Shown piece by piece: positions 47,361 to 60,411 of a stretch of 64,000 bases of DNA. The notes beneath the pieces are model-generated. The model did not search any database and was not told the DNA's origin. It worked only from the letters and a program-made list of their open reading frames with translations. The stretch's first letter is position 1. Each line of letters begins with the position of its first letter. Made by a program: the position numbers and the translations under genes. The stretch lies in assembly GCA_008711295.1 (NCBI GenBank), contig VUYV01000015.1, forward strand, positions 2,548,846 to 2,612,845, given 5' to 3'. The stretch comes from Anarhynchus alexandrinus (lineage: Eukaryota; Chordata; Aves; Charadriiformes; Charadriidae).

Positions 47361-50300
47361 CCAAAAAAACCAAAACCACAAGAAAGGTAAGAGAACATGC
47401 TAAAATCTTCACAATATCCATTACAAGCAATTGAAATGACAGTCATTACTTACTCCTTGTCATGTGCAAAGCACAGCCTACCTATCAATGGTCATTAGGC
47501 AGAAGGTAAAAACAGTCATTTTAACAGTAACTACTGGCAATGAAATATATTGTGATTAAGCCTTAAGCTTTGCTTAAACCCTATGTGTATGGAGACAGAA
47601 GAATGCAAGCTACATAACTCCAGGCCAGGACTAGTTGTTATCTGAATTTTTCCTATGGTCCACTGAAGCAAGCTGTAAGCAGCTCATCTCTGCCTGGTGC
47701 AGGCAAGGTGCACTCCTAGCTGCATTCCTGGTCTTCCAGATCAGACTGTGCCAGCTCAGGGTGGCAATCAGCCAGTCCTTAGTGTTGACCAAAGCAATGG
47801 CTGTCTTACGTGTGAGTGATGCAAATGTAGCCACCTCTCCATTATAACAAGGAGCAATGTCCAGCCTGAAGGAAAGGAAAAGATTGCAGCATCTCAAGAG
47901 CATCTTGGATCTCCCAGAAGGCTGTGATGAGTCTGTCCATGCTCAACATTCAACAGCACAATCTGCAGACAGTGTTATAAATTATGTGCATAGTCATGAA
48001 GCACCCTGGGCCCCATACCAACATGCCTGCTGAAACTTACTGGTTTTGTTTCATAAGAAAGTGGCTTTCACTTCCCAAACCTTTGGAAAGGATGAAGGAC
48101 TTTTTTTTTTTAATTATTATTTTTTATTTACTCTGCCCTTCTCAGTCTCTCCCCAAAAAGGTTCAGCAGGAGAGAGTAAGTTTCAAGTCAAGTAAAAATG
48201 ATTTGGTGTAAAACCTAAGACAAGATCTGCCAAAGGGGTTTGGGTATGCTTACTAGAACTTGTTTTTTAGAAGGTAGAAAAATGGTAGTTTCCATATCAC
48301 ACTTATGAAGCACATCAATATAAGGCCATCCTCCATCAGTGATGACTGAAAATGGAGGGCCCTTCAATATCTATCACAGACACACAGTTTCTGATTAGTA
48401 ACATCGTGGCATCCTTTGAATTAGCAGAATTACCCAATAACATAGGTCAGTATAACACTGGAAAGACAACACTGAAATCAACAGAGATCTTCCACTTGAC
48501 TTTACTGCTACCACAAACAAAGCTTTCCGGGCACATGACTCACATCCTTACTACCAAACAGCATTTCTCTCACAGTATGGTGTATATCAAAGGTCAATAC
48601 AAAGCCTTATCAGCCAGGTTTCCAAGGATAGTATTTAAATGAAAAATTTCCTTAAATTATGCTTTGTAGTACTTTAATGAGAGACCAGAGAAACAAGATA
48701 ACATTTTTAGGGAGATGATTCTACATCATGCTTACTCAGAGAGGGTACCTGATGGTGTAAGGTTGTTCCTTTCAGCGCTGTCACCTGATATACAGGTTTC
48801 TACTGCCATGAAAGGACTAAAGGCATCTAACTTATGAACAAAATCTCTCTTCTCCATACTCCTTCCAACTTCACTGCCCAAGCTGGGAGCACCACAAGAA
48901 CTAAAATAAATAGCCTAAATGATGACAGGTCAATTAGAGGATTGAAATCATGTCCGATTTCATAATCTGAAGCGTTATAAGTAACACAGAAAGGATTTGT
49001 CTACACACGCAAGAGTAAATATTTGATTTTTATCTTGACATTGTCCTTTCAAGGAAAGTCAGAGAGGGGAATAGACAGAGATTATAAAGAGGATACTAAT
49101 GTATTGAATAGCAAATGTTTTATGGATAACAGTTGGGTAGCATACGGGGGATGCCACCAAGTCACTGTAGTTGTTGGAGAAAGGGACCAGTCATGACAAT
49201 ATGACCCATTCTGTCTACTAAGAGGGTTTAAAAAGGGCCTTGATTAACTACTCTGTGCGACATCAATCTTCTCATGCAGTAACAACTAATGCCCTCCACT
49301 TCTGCCCCACATATCCTGCAGTCATACAAGGTGGTACACAGATTACCATTCACATGCAAACACAAATACACATTGCACTGCCTGCTTTACTCCAAGAAAG
49401 AAGTATTTGCTACAGTCACATGAGGAAGTCAATAGTAAAAGAAATAATACTTAACCCTCTACAGTCCTATTCCAGCCCAAACTGATCAACATCTGGCAGT
49501 TTATTTTGTCAATTTTTTTTTCAAAGTTTTGTTTCACACCTGATCTCCTCACACCCGCCTCAATATTCTCCAATATTCCAGTTCTCTCTCATGTTGACAA
49601 AAAAAGAAAGGAGATAAAAGTCTTGAAAGTCATTTGCAAGAGTTTTATTCCATGCTTCAAAAACTGAAATTCACCTCTCAGTTTTCCACAATTCTCATTA
49701 TAATTAAAGTGGCTGTGAAAGACAGGCAAGGTCTTTGCTTCAGCTGAGCTGGCTTGACATGGACCTCAGGAAAACAAAGCTACTCATGGAAAACGTTTGT
49801 TTATAAAAGCCTAAAAGGACAAAAACGGAAAAAAAAAATCCTCTATCATTTAAGCCTGCCCATAAATCTCAGTAAGACTGCAAAGTTGCAGCTTGCTTGG
49901 TATATTTTATAGACAGAGATCTTGCTGACTTGGCTGACACTAGCTAGGAGGCGGGGAAGGCAGGAAAGTTGAGATTTGGGGTGGGTAAACATTCCCATCT
50001 ATCAAGCGATTGGATTTGCAACTAAAGCTGTGAAAGCCACATCAGATTAACATTGCCAGGGCAGGAATGATGTGAAAATCATCCATCTTTAATGCAAGTG
50101 ACAGTAGGGACAAAGAATGCACACATGGGGCCAGGGCAGTTCTGGCCCCTCTGTTCCTTCAGGCCAAGGTGCAGGAAAAAAGAATCCCACACAAATCTAT
50201 GCCATTCCTACTACTGGAATATCTCCTCAGCTCTTTGCACTTGGTGAGGTGCAGGGAGGGCAAGGTGGAGGACAGGGTCCAACAACCAGTCCTGCAATTT

Positions 50301-53004
50301 CCCCTCAGCCTCACATCTCTTTTATTTTCACAGCAAGATGCCCCAATTGTGCTGAACCACATGAAAAAAACATATGGGGGATTTTGTCCTCTGGAGTCCC
50401 TCATTGAAGGAGAGTCGAGAGTGAAAAATTTAATTCACTTTGGACCTTTGTGTCTTAATCCATGGAGCAAGGTTTTCAACCAGCTGTGGGGGGACAGGGG
50501 AAGGCGGCTCTGCACGGTCTCCCTGGGGCGCAGGCATGTGGGAGGAGGGCAGAGAGGGAAGTGAGGAGCTGAGATGTGATCAGTCATGGAGCTCCCGCCC
50601 AGCCCAAGAGGAGCTGACCAGGCATTGCTGCACGCCAGCCTTCAGGAATGCAAAACAGCTTTTGCGTGTAGGTCATTTCAGGACGATAATGATAATTAAA
50701 AAGAACCCTAAAACACACTCATACACCAAATGATGAGGGGAAGTGGAGACTGCGGGTGAAAAGGTCCAACTCCTCCCTAGGGGATAGATGGAGGATTCAC
50801 AGGAAACAAATTAGCTTTAAAAAAAAAAAAAACACATGCAAGGAAAATCTATGGAAAGAAGAAGGCTAGGAAAAAAAGAAAACAACACAACAAACAACAA
50901 CAAACCCGAACAGAAAGGGACAGCATGCACTTGGACTGAGAGAGCGAAGAGACAAAGAAAACTGGCTGAATAACATCCCAGGTTGTTTGACTCGGGTAGT
51001 TCCTCAGTGTATCTTGGAGCCACCTGCTTTCCATCCTCAGTCCCCTCACACCTCTGTAGCCTTGCCAGGGCAGGGACCAGGTTGGACCCTGTCATTAAAA
51101 CAGGCAGAAGTCCACTAGGGTGTGGGAATGTGAAATGACCTCCGGTCTCGTGCAGAATAGGATGTGCTTCAACCCCCTTCTCACCCACACCCTGACTCCC
51201 AATGTCTCCCGCTAGCAAAGTGTCATCGCTTCTCCTTTCTGTTTACAGCTCGGTTCTGCAGGAAAAGGACCAGACACCAAGATTTGTACAGTACTTGGGA
51301 ATCAGAAGCAGGCTGAGGAAACAGAGCAAAGTGTTGTTTGTATGCGTGACACCTATACATACGCATAAACTCATCCACATACATACAAACCCTCTCCCCT
51401 CCACCCCTGACTTTATAAAAGGTTTGCTTCTACTTTAAGGACACAGTTCAGGAAGGGCAGCTGTTGAATCACATTTCTCCATAGAGCACGCAGCTCTGAA
51501 ACAAAATGTTATCATGAAAATCCCTGTGGGCTGAAGCTGGGAACGAAAAACAGACTCCTGACCTGCAGTTGTTAAAAATGGCTTTTTGCAGATGAATGGT
51601 AATGTGAAGCGCTATCTTACAGAGGGTAAAAAAATAACACTGGGAACTCAAATTGTGCGTACTTTTAGCACCTTGAAAAACAAAACAAAGAAACCAGCGC
51701 AGCCTGTAATCACTATCAGAAAGTAGTATTGGCACAGGTCTGTGGTGTGCTGAGCGCCATGCATCTGCTCCTCAGATAACCTGATAGCGATACCATGGTT
51801 AGAAGTTGTATATTGCTGCTCAGACCTAGATCGATCTCTACAGCACTGTGCAGGTGCAGCGTGGTGGTCAGGTCCATGGCAAGGTGGTGTTAGAGAGGAG
51901 TTTGACTAAGAAAGAGAAGGAACTAGACCTAGTTTCTCCTGAGCTCTGAGTGCTGTAACTCAGCTAGCAGAGACACGAGAACCACAAGCCTTGAAAGGCC
52001 CAGGTGGGTTGTGACAATAGTTTTGTAGCAGCTGAGCGCATGGGTCAAAAAAGTGACATCAAGATTTGGCAGAAGCTGGGCAGTGTGTTTGAAGACCACA
52101 GGTCTAGATGCTGACACCAACACCCTAGAGCAGTGCTTCTTCTGCCTCCTACCCCTGGATGTAAAACATCAGTATCTTTCCTCTTTCTCATTGGTCTTCT
52201 CTACTAGAAGCTAGAACTTGTGTAATATCTACAGACAGATCCTGTGCACTCAAGATCCTGTCAGGAAACTCTGTAAATGATGAAACATAAGTGGCACTTT
52301 CCGTAAAAAGAGAAAGCCAGCTCAGTGTTACTGTAATCATTAGAAATTACTACATCTACAAATGTGAGGTGGAAACAGAACTCAGGCTTACATCAGGTGC
52401 ACTGTGCCCCTGACCGTCATATCAACTCTTTCTTGACAACTTGGGGAAGGGAAGTGATTGTCACCCATGGTTTTCAAAAAGAAATTAAGACCCCTGTGAG
52501 CCCAGAGAGCTACTGAGAGTCTGATCTGAATTTACTGCTGCAGACGGAGGGGGAAGTAAATGGTGCTTTATGAACTCCATCATTTATTGACTCACCAACA
52601 TTGTTTACTTTGGGGAGGCTGGTGATGCTTTTAAAACCTATTTTTCTTCACACTGTAAAGGGAGTTGCATTTGTTTGGCTGGCTGTACTGGCCTGATGTA
52701 GCCAGCATCATCAGCTCATGTGGCTAAGCATGCTCCTTCTCCCTTGCCTGGGTATGGAAAATGCTCCCTTTCACAGTTGTTTTACTTGAAGCCTTCTGAC
52801 ATCACCTATAAAGACACCTCCTGGAAACCCCATTCTTCTGCTGGTCATGGATCAGGCTATTGTACATTAAGCAATAGTAACTGGGAACACCCAGAGCTTT
52901 TGGGAGCCTCCAGAGAGTAGACAGTGTCCTTCTGCAGCCTGTCCTGCTGAGCACGGCCACAAAGAGCTGCAGCAGGTATCCACTTGAGCTCTTCCTACCT
53001 CAAA
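47361..53004. other. gene-free stretch
   Basis: No gene, RNA gene or clear transposon. An A14 run lies at 50819-50832. Two AT-rich clean segments, 48885-48990 (GACAGGTCAATTAGAGG, ATTTCATAATCTG) and 52555-52650 (CCATCATTTATTGACTC, ATTGTTTACTTTGG), could be short conserved elements. The 133-codon minus frame at 50817-51218 includes the A-run as phenylalanines and is not credible. Confidence 0.5.
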
Positions 53005-53075
53005 CACTGGTCTAGCAGAGTGACTCTGGGTTTAAGATCCTTATATGACCTCAGGCAAACTGACTCACATGGGAA
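53005..53075 (+). repeat. possible MIR-like remnant (weak)
   Basis: 'ATATGACCTCAGGCAAACTG' at 53043-53062 resembles the 'TGTGACCTTGGGCAAGTCAC' block of MIR. Upstream sequence fits poorly. It could be chance. Confidence 0.25.
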
Positions 53076-53855
53076 TCACCTTCCCTAACTGCAGACAGCA
53101 AGAAGTTAGGCTCTGCTCTAAAGCAGTCATCTAGCTGCTTTCAGAAGTTAATAGGGACAGGCAGGCACCTCAAGAGACGCTTTACCCCACTTGTGGATAG
53201 GATGGACGGCACTCCAAATGTTTCTCCCCATAGACAACAGAGCAGTCTAGATAACTAACTTAGACTAGATAATATCTCAGGTTTTAGAGGGTTAGAGCTC
53301 AAGAAGGTGAATCCTGCACCCCTGGTCTCTGTGCCTCACTTCCCCACTCAGAGAGCTCTTGTTCCCACGCTCTTGTTTCAGTTCAGTTAATGTAGTGAAA
53401 ATATAGCCCTGAAACTGAGATCCTTGGGGGTTAGGAAATAAAGGTGGATAAGAGCCTATAGCAGACACAAGAAATTACTGCTAGACCTAATGGAAAGAAT
53501 ATGATGAAAACACCCCCAAACACCTTGTAAAGCTGCCTATGGACAAATAGGAATGATGTGAAAGATGACTTAATACAGAGCCTCTGGCCACCACACCCAG
53601 TCCTCTCCTCCAACTCCTCAGCATCTACATGAGGCCGAAGGACAATGGGGCAAAGATCTTGGGCTTGTCTTCGTTGCTGTCATAACTTCATCTGAAGGGT
53701 CACTGCCCATCCACATTCAAACTTCTAGGCCCAAAACCTGTCCTCATTTCCATTGGCCACTAACCATTCTCTGATCAGTGCCTCTTCCATGGTTCTGACC
53801 ATGCAGTACAGCTCGGACTGTCCATGGCCCAAATTCAAGGCCAAAAGGTTTGGTC

Positions 53856-54500
53856 TGTTGAAGGATATTAATTGTTTAGCAGAAAGAAGTAAGTTTTAAT
53901 TAGAATAAATTACTTAGGATTATGGTATGGTGTGATTTGTGCAGTTTGCTTAGCTTTACTTAGCATGAGTATCTAGATTTGCTGAAGCCTTTAGGGCATC
54001 ATAAAGTTATTCTTCATAGTAATTTTCCTAGCAGCTGGTTCAGTGCTGTGTTTAGTCTTTTAGTATGGGAAACTGTTTGATATCACACTGGTGTTTTGGT
54101 AGTGTTTCTCCCAAGTATTGGACTCTTTGGTTCTCCACGTTCTACCAACAAGAGCAGGTGCAAAAGGAGTGTAAACCAGAAGATACAGAGGCTCCAACAC
54201 TTTGCTGAAACTATAGATCAACAAGGTAAAAGCCTGCCTGCCTGGGCACAGAAAAAGAATCCAATAAGGTGTTAGAAGACTCCAGACCAAAAATCACCAT
54301 TGGACCAGAAGGCGCGTGAAGGGCATGTGAGGGGTGGGTGTAGAGATCACAAGGGTATAATTGCCCAGGCATTTCTTTGCTTAGGGTGCCTCTGTTTGAA
54401 GGCACCCAGCCTGGGCTGTTCTTGCTGCTGTACATTCCAATTTAATTAATTATTTTATGAAATACACTGCCTGAGACTCTGCTGCGGGGAACCTGGGGTC
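53856..54500 (+). mobile_element. solo LTR of a second avian endogenous retrovirus family
   Basis: The element starts TGTTGAAGGATATTAATTG at 53856 and reads in the sense direction. It has a long AT-rich U3, a TATAATT box at 54356-54362, and a short GGGTGCC / GGCACCC hairpin (54384-54390 with 54401-54407) in the R region. After these come CTGTTCTTGCTGCTGTA, an AATTAATTATTTTATGAAA region near the poly-A signal position, and CTGAGACTCTGCTGC near the end. These parts fit a bird gamma- or ERVL-like LTR I recall. The 3' border is uncertain. GGGTC at 54496-54500 resembles the 5' flank TGGTC at 53851-53855 (4 of 5), but the expected terminal CA is not seen. No viral gene remnants adjoin it. Confidence 0.7.
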
Positions 54501-55574
54501 AAGCCTGAAGAAGGAGGAAGCGTGCCCAGGAGCAAGCGTGTGTGCAACACCATGAATGGTATGTGGATGCCCGGGCAGCAGCTTCTCCTTTGACAGGTCT
54601 TTGCATGATGATCTCAAGGTATAAACAAATACCTTCATAAGTTTTGAACTAAGAAATTCTGATTTCTGGTACCTGAGTATTTAACCATTGGATTTCTTGA
54701 TGTCTATCAAAGATAAAACAGCAACTAAAGCTCCAGGAGCTGGACAGTGTAAAAAGTTGCTTTCCTACATGTCTGAAACAATGAGGTCAAGCTGGGGCTT
54801 CTTTCTTCTGCAGAAAGCCAACTGATCGTCCTTTTCTCATACCGAGATGAAATGTGTAGGAATTAAACGTCTTTTAAACAAATAAAGCAAGTGCCGTCAA
54901 ATTCATTTCAAACCCAGCAACAAGTTCAAAAGCTATTGCATGGGAAGGGGATGCAGGAAGAGGTGGAAGTAGAGGAGAAGCAAAGAGAGAGATAAGGAGA
55001 TCTAGAAAACGAGATGTTCATTAAGGAACATTTCTGCACAACGGTTAAGTTACCCCAGAAAAAGCCAGGGCTGGAAGAATTACTAGATGATGAAAATCTC
55101 AGTGAGAAGAGGAAATACGGTCCCAAAGCCCCCAGGCAAGCCCTGTTCCCCCCATGTATGCTGTGACTCTCAGGAAGGTGTGGGAGCAATCTCGCCGGCT
55201 CAGTGCTGAGGGACACGTCTTCTGCTCAGCTCTTCATGTCCACTCCCACTTAAGCTGCCACAGAATAACCTTGTGCTCCCCGCTGTGCCACTGTGCAAGG
55301 GCTGGCAGGGGAAGGGGCTCGGGGATAATGAATGAAGCTCTATATTAGCCACAGAAGCACAGGACAGTCAAATGAAAGGGTAAAAGTATGGTCATGAAAG
55401 ACAAGCAGTCACTCCGACTGTGTGCTGGAGGTAATTACTGCTATATAAATAAACCAGAGGAAAAAAAAATCTTTTAAAAATCTAATTACCATGCAGCACT
55501 GTGGGTTTCAACCTTGGTCAAGTACAGGCAGACCTGATTTATGCTCCATCATAAAATCCTAAGCACGAGGCTGG

Positions 55575-55593
55575 TCTCTCTCTCTCTCTCTCT
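55575..55593 (+). repeat. (TC)9 microsatellite
   Basis: An uninterrupted TC tract of 19 bases followed by TTACAATATGAG. A potential length-polymorphic marker. Confidence 0.9.
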
Positions 55594-57152
55594 TTACAAT
55601 ATGAGTCAGGGAATCAGCACAGGACACTTCTCAGAGAGGAGCTGCCTGATAGATAGATGTGCCCACGGCTGGGTGGGTCAGTATCCCCAACAAGCCCAGG
55701 ACTGCATGAGTACACCACCTGCACATATATTTATCACAGTTTTCACTCTGCAAGTAATGGCAACATCTGTTTTGCCAAAAAAAAACAACCCACCAAACAT
55801 CTCCCAAACCTCTGTTTCACGGGACTTTAGTATTTCTCATCATTAGTATCTCTCATGACCCTTAGTAAGGATATTTCCCATTTCTACAGAGCTGTCTTCT
55901 TTCTTTCAAGCACATCATGAAGGCATTTCTATGAAACTCTTATAATTGTGTAGGAAAGGGAAACTGAGGTAGAGGCTTAATTTATCACTAAGACGTTTGG
56001 CTCCCACTACTCAAGCGAGAATTTTGTGCTCTGTTTTTCTGAAAATCTCAGTGTGAATGCTTTACCCGTCATCCCAAGACAGATAATGACCCAAAGTTAA
56101 TCTTTATTCTCTGTACCTTTGCTTGTTGCAAGACAGATTTCATCCAAGAAGAACAGCAGATGAGTAAAATGCAGCAGCTAACTTTAAATGTATCATCATT
56201 TTGAACTTGCAGAATTGAGGCGCATTCAACAGCAGAGCAAAGTAAATCCTAAAGCACATCTGATTCTCCTCATGTGGAACCAAGTGCTACACTGCAACTT
56301 CTTAACTGCAGAAATACTTCTGACAGCAATCAAGTTCAGACTGGATTTGCAGCTCGGTTTTCAGAGCTGCTGATATAAGTGGACAGGAAGCAGATTTCCC
56401 ATCATGAGTGAATTAGAAGACATTTTTTTACCCATTCCAAACGGAGAGAGAGAAATCAGAATCTATTAAGTCAGTAATTTGTATGTCAGTAGGCATGCAC
56501 ACACACACTTATATAATGATAAATATGTTAAGTCAGTGGAATCTCTCATATAAATTTCAAAACGTAAAATTGTGTTAAAAAACTGCAACTTTACTCATTT
56601 AATAGGTTTCAAATCTCAGCGTTGTTTAAAATCTGAAAGCCAAGCACTTTGCTTAAAGCCATATCAAAACAATATGCTTGAATAATTTCCAAACGTAAAC
56701 ACAGATCTGAAAATGGTGGGACACCCTAGGGAAAAAAATAGCTCATTGTGTCATCTAATTGTTTCCAGCACTTTTGGAAAACAAACAATGAAACCAGAAT
56801 AACTATTAAATAGTAACAAAAGTTAGGAAAAAAGTACCAGCACAGTTCAAAAATAAGATAATTTCCCTATCATCGTTAATGAGATTTATTACCCGGCATC
56901 TGTTATCCTACCTTTAAAAAGTCAAACCCCACTTTTAATAATTGCCTCTTGCTTTTATTCAGTATCTGGCAGTCGCACAGCTTCCTTGATTAAACCTCAA
57001 AGCAGGTAAGCACTCTGATTCAGAGGAAGGAGGATTCAGAGGTAAAACAAATTGCTCGTAGTTTCAGAGAAATCAGTGCCAGTGCAAAGAATCAGAGGTC
57101 CAAGCTTGCACCCTGTATAATAAACCACCCTGCGGCTAAAGCCTTGGCTACT

Positions 57153-57188
57153 ATTCCCCACCATTAGAGCATTATTCCCCACCATTAG
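57153..57188 (+). repeat. 15-bp direct repeat
   Basis: ATTCCCCACCATTAG occurs exactly at 57153-57167 and 57174-57188, a 21-base period. The exact identity suggests a recent local duplication. Confidence 0.9.
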
Positions 57189-60039
57189 TCTGCGTTTTGC
57201 AGCCTTGATGGCAGTGAAACCTCTGTAGCTGGAGTCGTTACACACAAACATAAATCGCCTCATCGGAAGAGACCCTGGCTGTTTAAATGGACACAGCGAA
57301 GCAGGTGGGCGCTGGTGTTCTCGAGGCTGGCCGTGCATAATACCACCAGAAAAACACTAATAGGTGCAAACGGGTTGCAAACACCTTTAGACCTGAAGGT
57401 TTGCATCTCGCAGAGGAATAAAATTCTTGAAGAGCCCGAGCGAATTAACACACGGCTTTGCCAAGGGCTGTGGTGCGGTAGCAGCGTTACGAGGGGAGGG
57501 GAGTGGGCAACTGAGATGCCCCCCCTGGTCTCATGGTAAACGCATTACAGATGTGTCTGGGGCAGGGAAATAACACACCCCGTCTTGTGCTCACTTCTGA
57601 CAATCACCTTTTTTTACTTGTTTTTAAATTAAGATCTCACCCCATTTTGATGAATTACATATTGAACAAAGCAAGTGAAAACATCTGAGCTGAAATTTTA
57701 CTAGCTGTGAAAATCTCACCTGTAAGAGATAGCATTCCTGTAGCAGCAATTCTTGAAGCGTGTTTATCAAAACCATGACCCATGCCTCTAAATTTTATTC
57801 TGTCTTCCTGCAACCCATTCAATCAGGGAAAATGTAAGCAGAGAGTTCAAACTGTCTACAGATCCACTTACATTATATTTAAAAGTAAAAAAGAAGGGGA
57901 CAAATATTAAAATGTTTCCACACAAATAAAAAGATAGAGAGGGCTCTAAAAGCAACTGGAATAGCTCTTGGGAACAGCTCTTTTCTCTTGAATAAATACT
58001 TTGGAGTTTACAGCTTTCTATAAAAAAAAAGATATTTTCGTTTCTCCATCTTTCTTCAAGCTTTGTGTTGTAAAACAACAAGGAGTTTGATAAGCCTGAA
58101 AATGTGCTGCCTGTATGTGTGTCTGAATACGTGTGTTTTAGACTGGATTTAAGAAAAATGCATGTACAGCCTGTGCCACATACCGAGACTGTCCCTGCTC
58201 TAAACACTTTGGTACATGTCTGCAATTCAAGGAGTGCACGAGAGGCACAACTTGGAGCTTCATAGATGAAAGACACCAGTGGAAGGCAGAACTGCAGGGA
58301 CATCAAGAGAAACTCAGATCTTTCTCATCAAACTGAAGTACCTACTTTTTCTTCCTCTGTTCTCCACTCTCACGTTCCTCTTTCTTCCCCATCTGGCTGT
58401 GACCTCCACACTCATAGGTATCTATAGTATTTGCAGCATCCACAGTTTACTGGACTTTTCCCAGACAATCCTTCTTGTTTGAGAATAGGGATTTTATTAA
58501 AATAAAAAAAATAATAATAATTCATGTTTTCACTGCAGAAAGGGTTATTANCTATACAAGATGATTTTGAGGAAGACAGGCAGTTGTCAACTCAGAACAG
58601 AATAGCCCAGTGGTCACACACGACTAACACACTCTCTTATTGGGATGATCTCTCTCCATAGACTAGCCCATGAATAGTTTTGCTTACTCTTGTCTGATTC
58701 GGTTGACCTCAGGCAACCTTCCCCCAGCTTGTCACAGCAGAAGAATCATCAAGTACAGAAAGCGCAGTGTGAAATTTGGAGAAATTCAAAAGCACAAGAG
58801 ATTTTTATTTGTTCTTTTAAAGAAATAGGATGTGCCACACTTATAAATGGTCCTTGAGGTTCCCAAAGTGCCTGACCCATACAGTAAAAGAGCAAACGTT
58901 TTAAGTGTTTAGCTCCTACTTTACTATCTAGAGTAAGTGACAAGATGTTGAAATCTTGAAGGCAGAATATCCATGTGGACAATAGGAGTCGGTCAGTAAG
59001 AGACAATCCCTAAAGACAGATGTACAGGGACCTTATCTAGGGCAAACAAGACTATGTATTTAATATCCAGGCTGTTACTGTTATTCTGTTATGTCATATA
59101 ACTTATCCTGTGATGCAGTTTTCCCATCCTGGGAACAGGGCTAATATATTTATTTTTATTTTAATCTCACAGTAAATTTATGGGGACACAATCCACTAGA
59201 ATTTGCTGAGAACTGTGGTTGAATTTCTGAAAGAAACCCAGTCTTTATTCTGATTCTTAAGTACCTTTAAATGCTTTGAACTTTACAAACAAAGGCTAGG
59301 TTCTTTGTTTCTTTTATCACCACAATGATGTGTATTTTTAAAGGAAAATTTAATTTTATATAGTACTTCCTGCATATGTCTCCAATGTTGCACAGAATTA
59401 ATAATAAAGTTCTGAATTGCAAAACAGAAATAAATTCTAAATAAAGGTGTAATTAGAAATGTTAAAGGACAGAATTAGGCAATAATAATTCTACTCCAAG
59501 AGCAGGAGAAAAAGTGAATCCAAATCTCAGATGGAAACCTGGAGCCACAAAGTAAAACTCATGTTTATCAAACCATAAAATGAAAATATTTACTCCAGCC
59601 TTTATGGCCTGAAACAAGGGTCAGGACAAAATGCGCACTTCTAAGTCTGCCATCTTTCCCTAACAAAGGATATGGGGAATGGTTCGGAACTGGTTCACTC
59701 GTACAGCAGCAGAGGAAGGCACCGAGCTGCTTAGCTAACTTCATGAGAACTATATGTATATGATCACTGGGGTGCAGCAGAATTAGGCAATTTAACAGCA
59801 GTGTCTCGGGGGGCTAAAGCCTTCGTCACTCCATAGCACAGTCTAAAACAACTTTGCTCTGAAAACCAGTAGAGCTTAGCTAGGGAACGCAGTCTTTAAC
59901 TGTGCCCTCAGGTTCCTGTCCCCTCTTTCTGGCAAGGGACCTCCGACCCCTGGGATGGCATCACAGTGTTGCATCAGCAACACACCCAGCTCATCACAAG
60001 AGATTTACGGCTGTGTCAGACTAAAGGAGGCTGGGTGAG

Positions 60040-60400
60040 GGCAGCCGCACAGCAGAATATTTATTGTGCATCACTTAGGAGATGCAGAATATTGCTTGGA
60101 CACTTTAATAGATGCATCAGTGTTAACTGATTTGCTCTAAGGCACCATATGCTAATCAAATGGGGTGCGATGCATAATGTCACATTAATGTCGTAATAAA
60201 GGAAATCTCGATGCGTTCCGTAATGTCTTTATGATTACCTTTAATTTTAGATAGCTAGTGAAGGAATGTGTGTTCAATACCTGGATCTGCCGTCTAATTA
60301 CCTAGGATATAACAAGAACCAAATGTACGATAAAAGGCCAGCGTTTTTATTGGAGATCACTGGTGACAACATAAACCATAAATAAGTCTTACTATCTGTA
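60040..60400. promoter_or_regulatory. candidate conserved regulatory element (enhancer-like), strongest in the window
   Basis: About 360 repeat-free bases with dense, clean homeodomain and POU-type cores: TTTATTGTGCATCAC, ATGCTAAT (60149-60156, octamer-like) and an almost perfect dyad CATAATGT-C-ACATTAATG (60173-60190). GTCGTAATAAAGG (60190-60202), TTTATGATTACCTTTAATTTTAG, CGTCTAATTACCTAGG and ACATAAACCATAAATAAG follow. CpG-containing words (TGCGATGC, CTCGATGCG, GTCCGTAATG-like) persist although CpG is depleted elsewhere, which fits selective constraint. Deep conservation and enhancer activity are predicted and not shown. Confidence 0.55.
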
Positions 60401-60411
60401 CCAGCCTGAAA

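Larger units (their letters stand above)
54501..60039. other. gene-free stretch
   Basis: The second-longest open frame of the window lies here (57788-58306, minus, 172 codons) with no recognisable family. Weak MIR-like phrases occur at 55957-55990 (GGGAAACTGAGGTAGAGGCT) and 59117-59150 (GCAGTTTTCCCATCC, then GGGCTAATAT). AT-rich clean segments at 56870-56980 and 57600-57735 may be minor conserved elements. A single N lies at 58551. Confidence 0.5.

Noticed and set aside
57788..58306. 172-codon minus-strand open frame
   Set aside because: Near the chance maximum, no recognisable family, and the translation is rich in residues typical of random AT-rich DNA.
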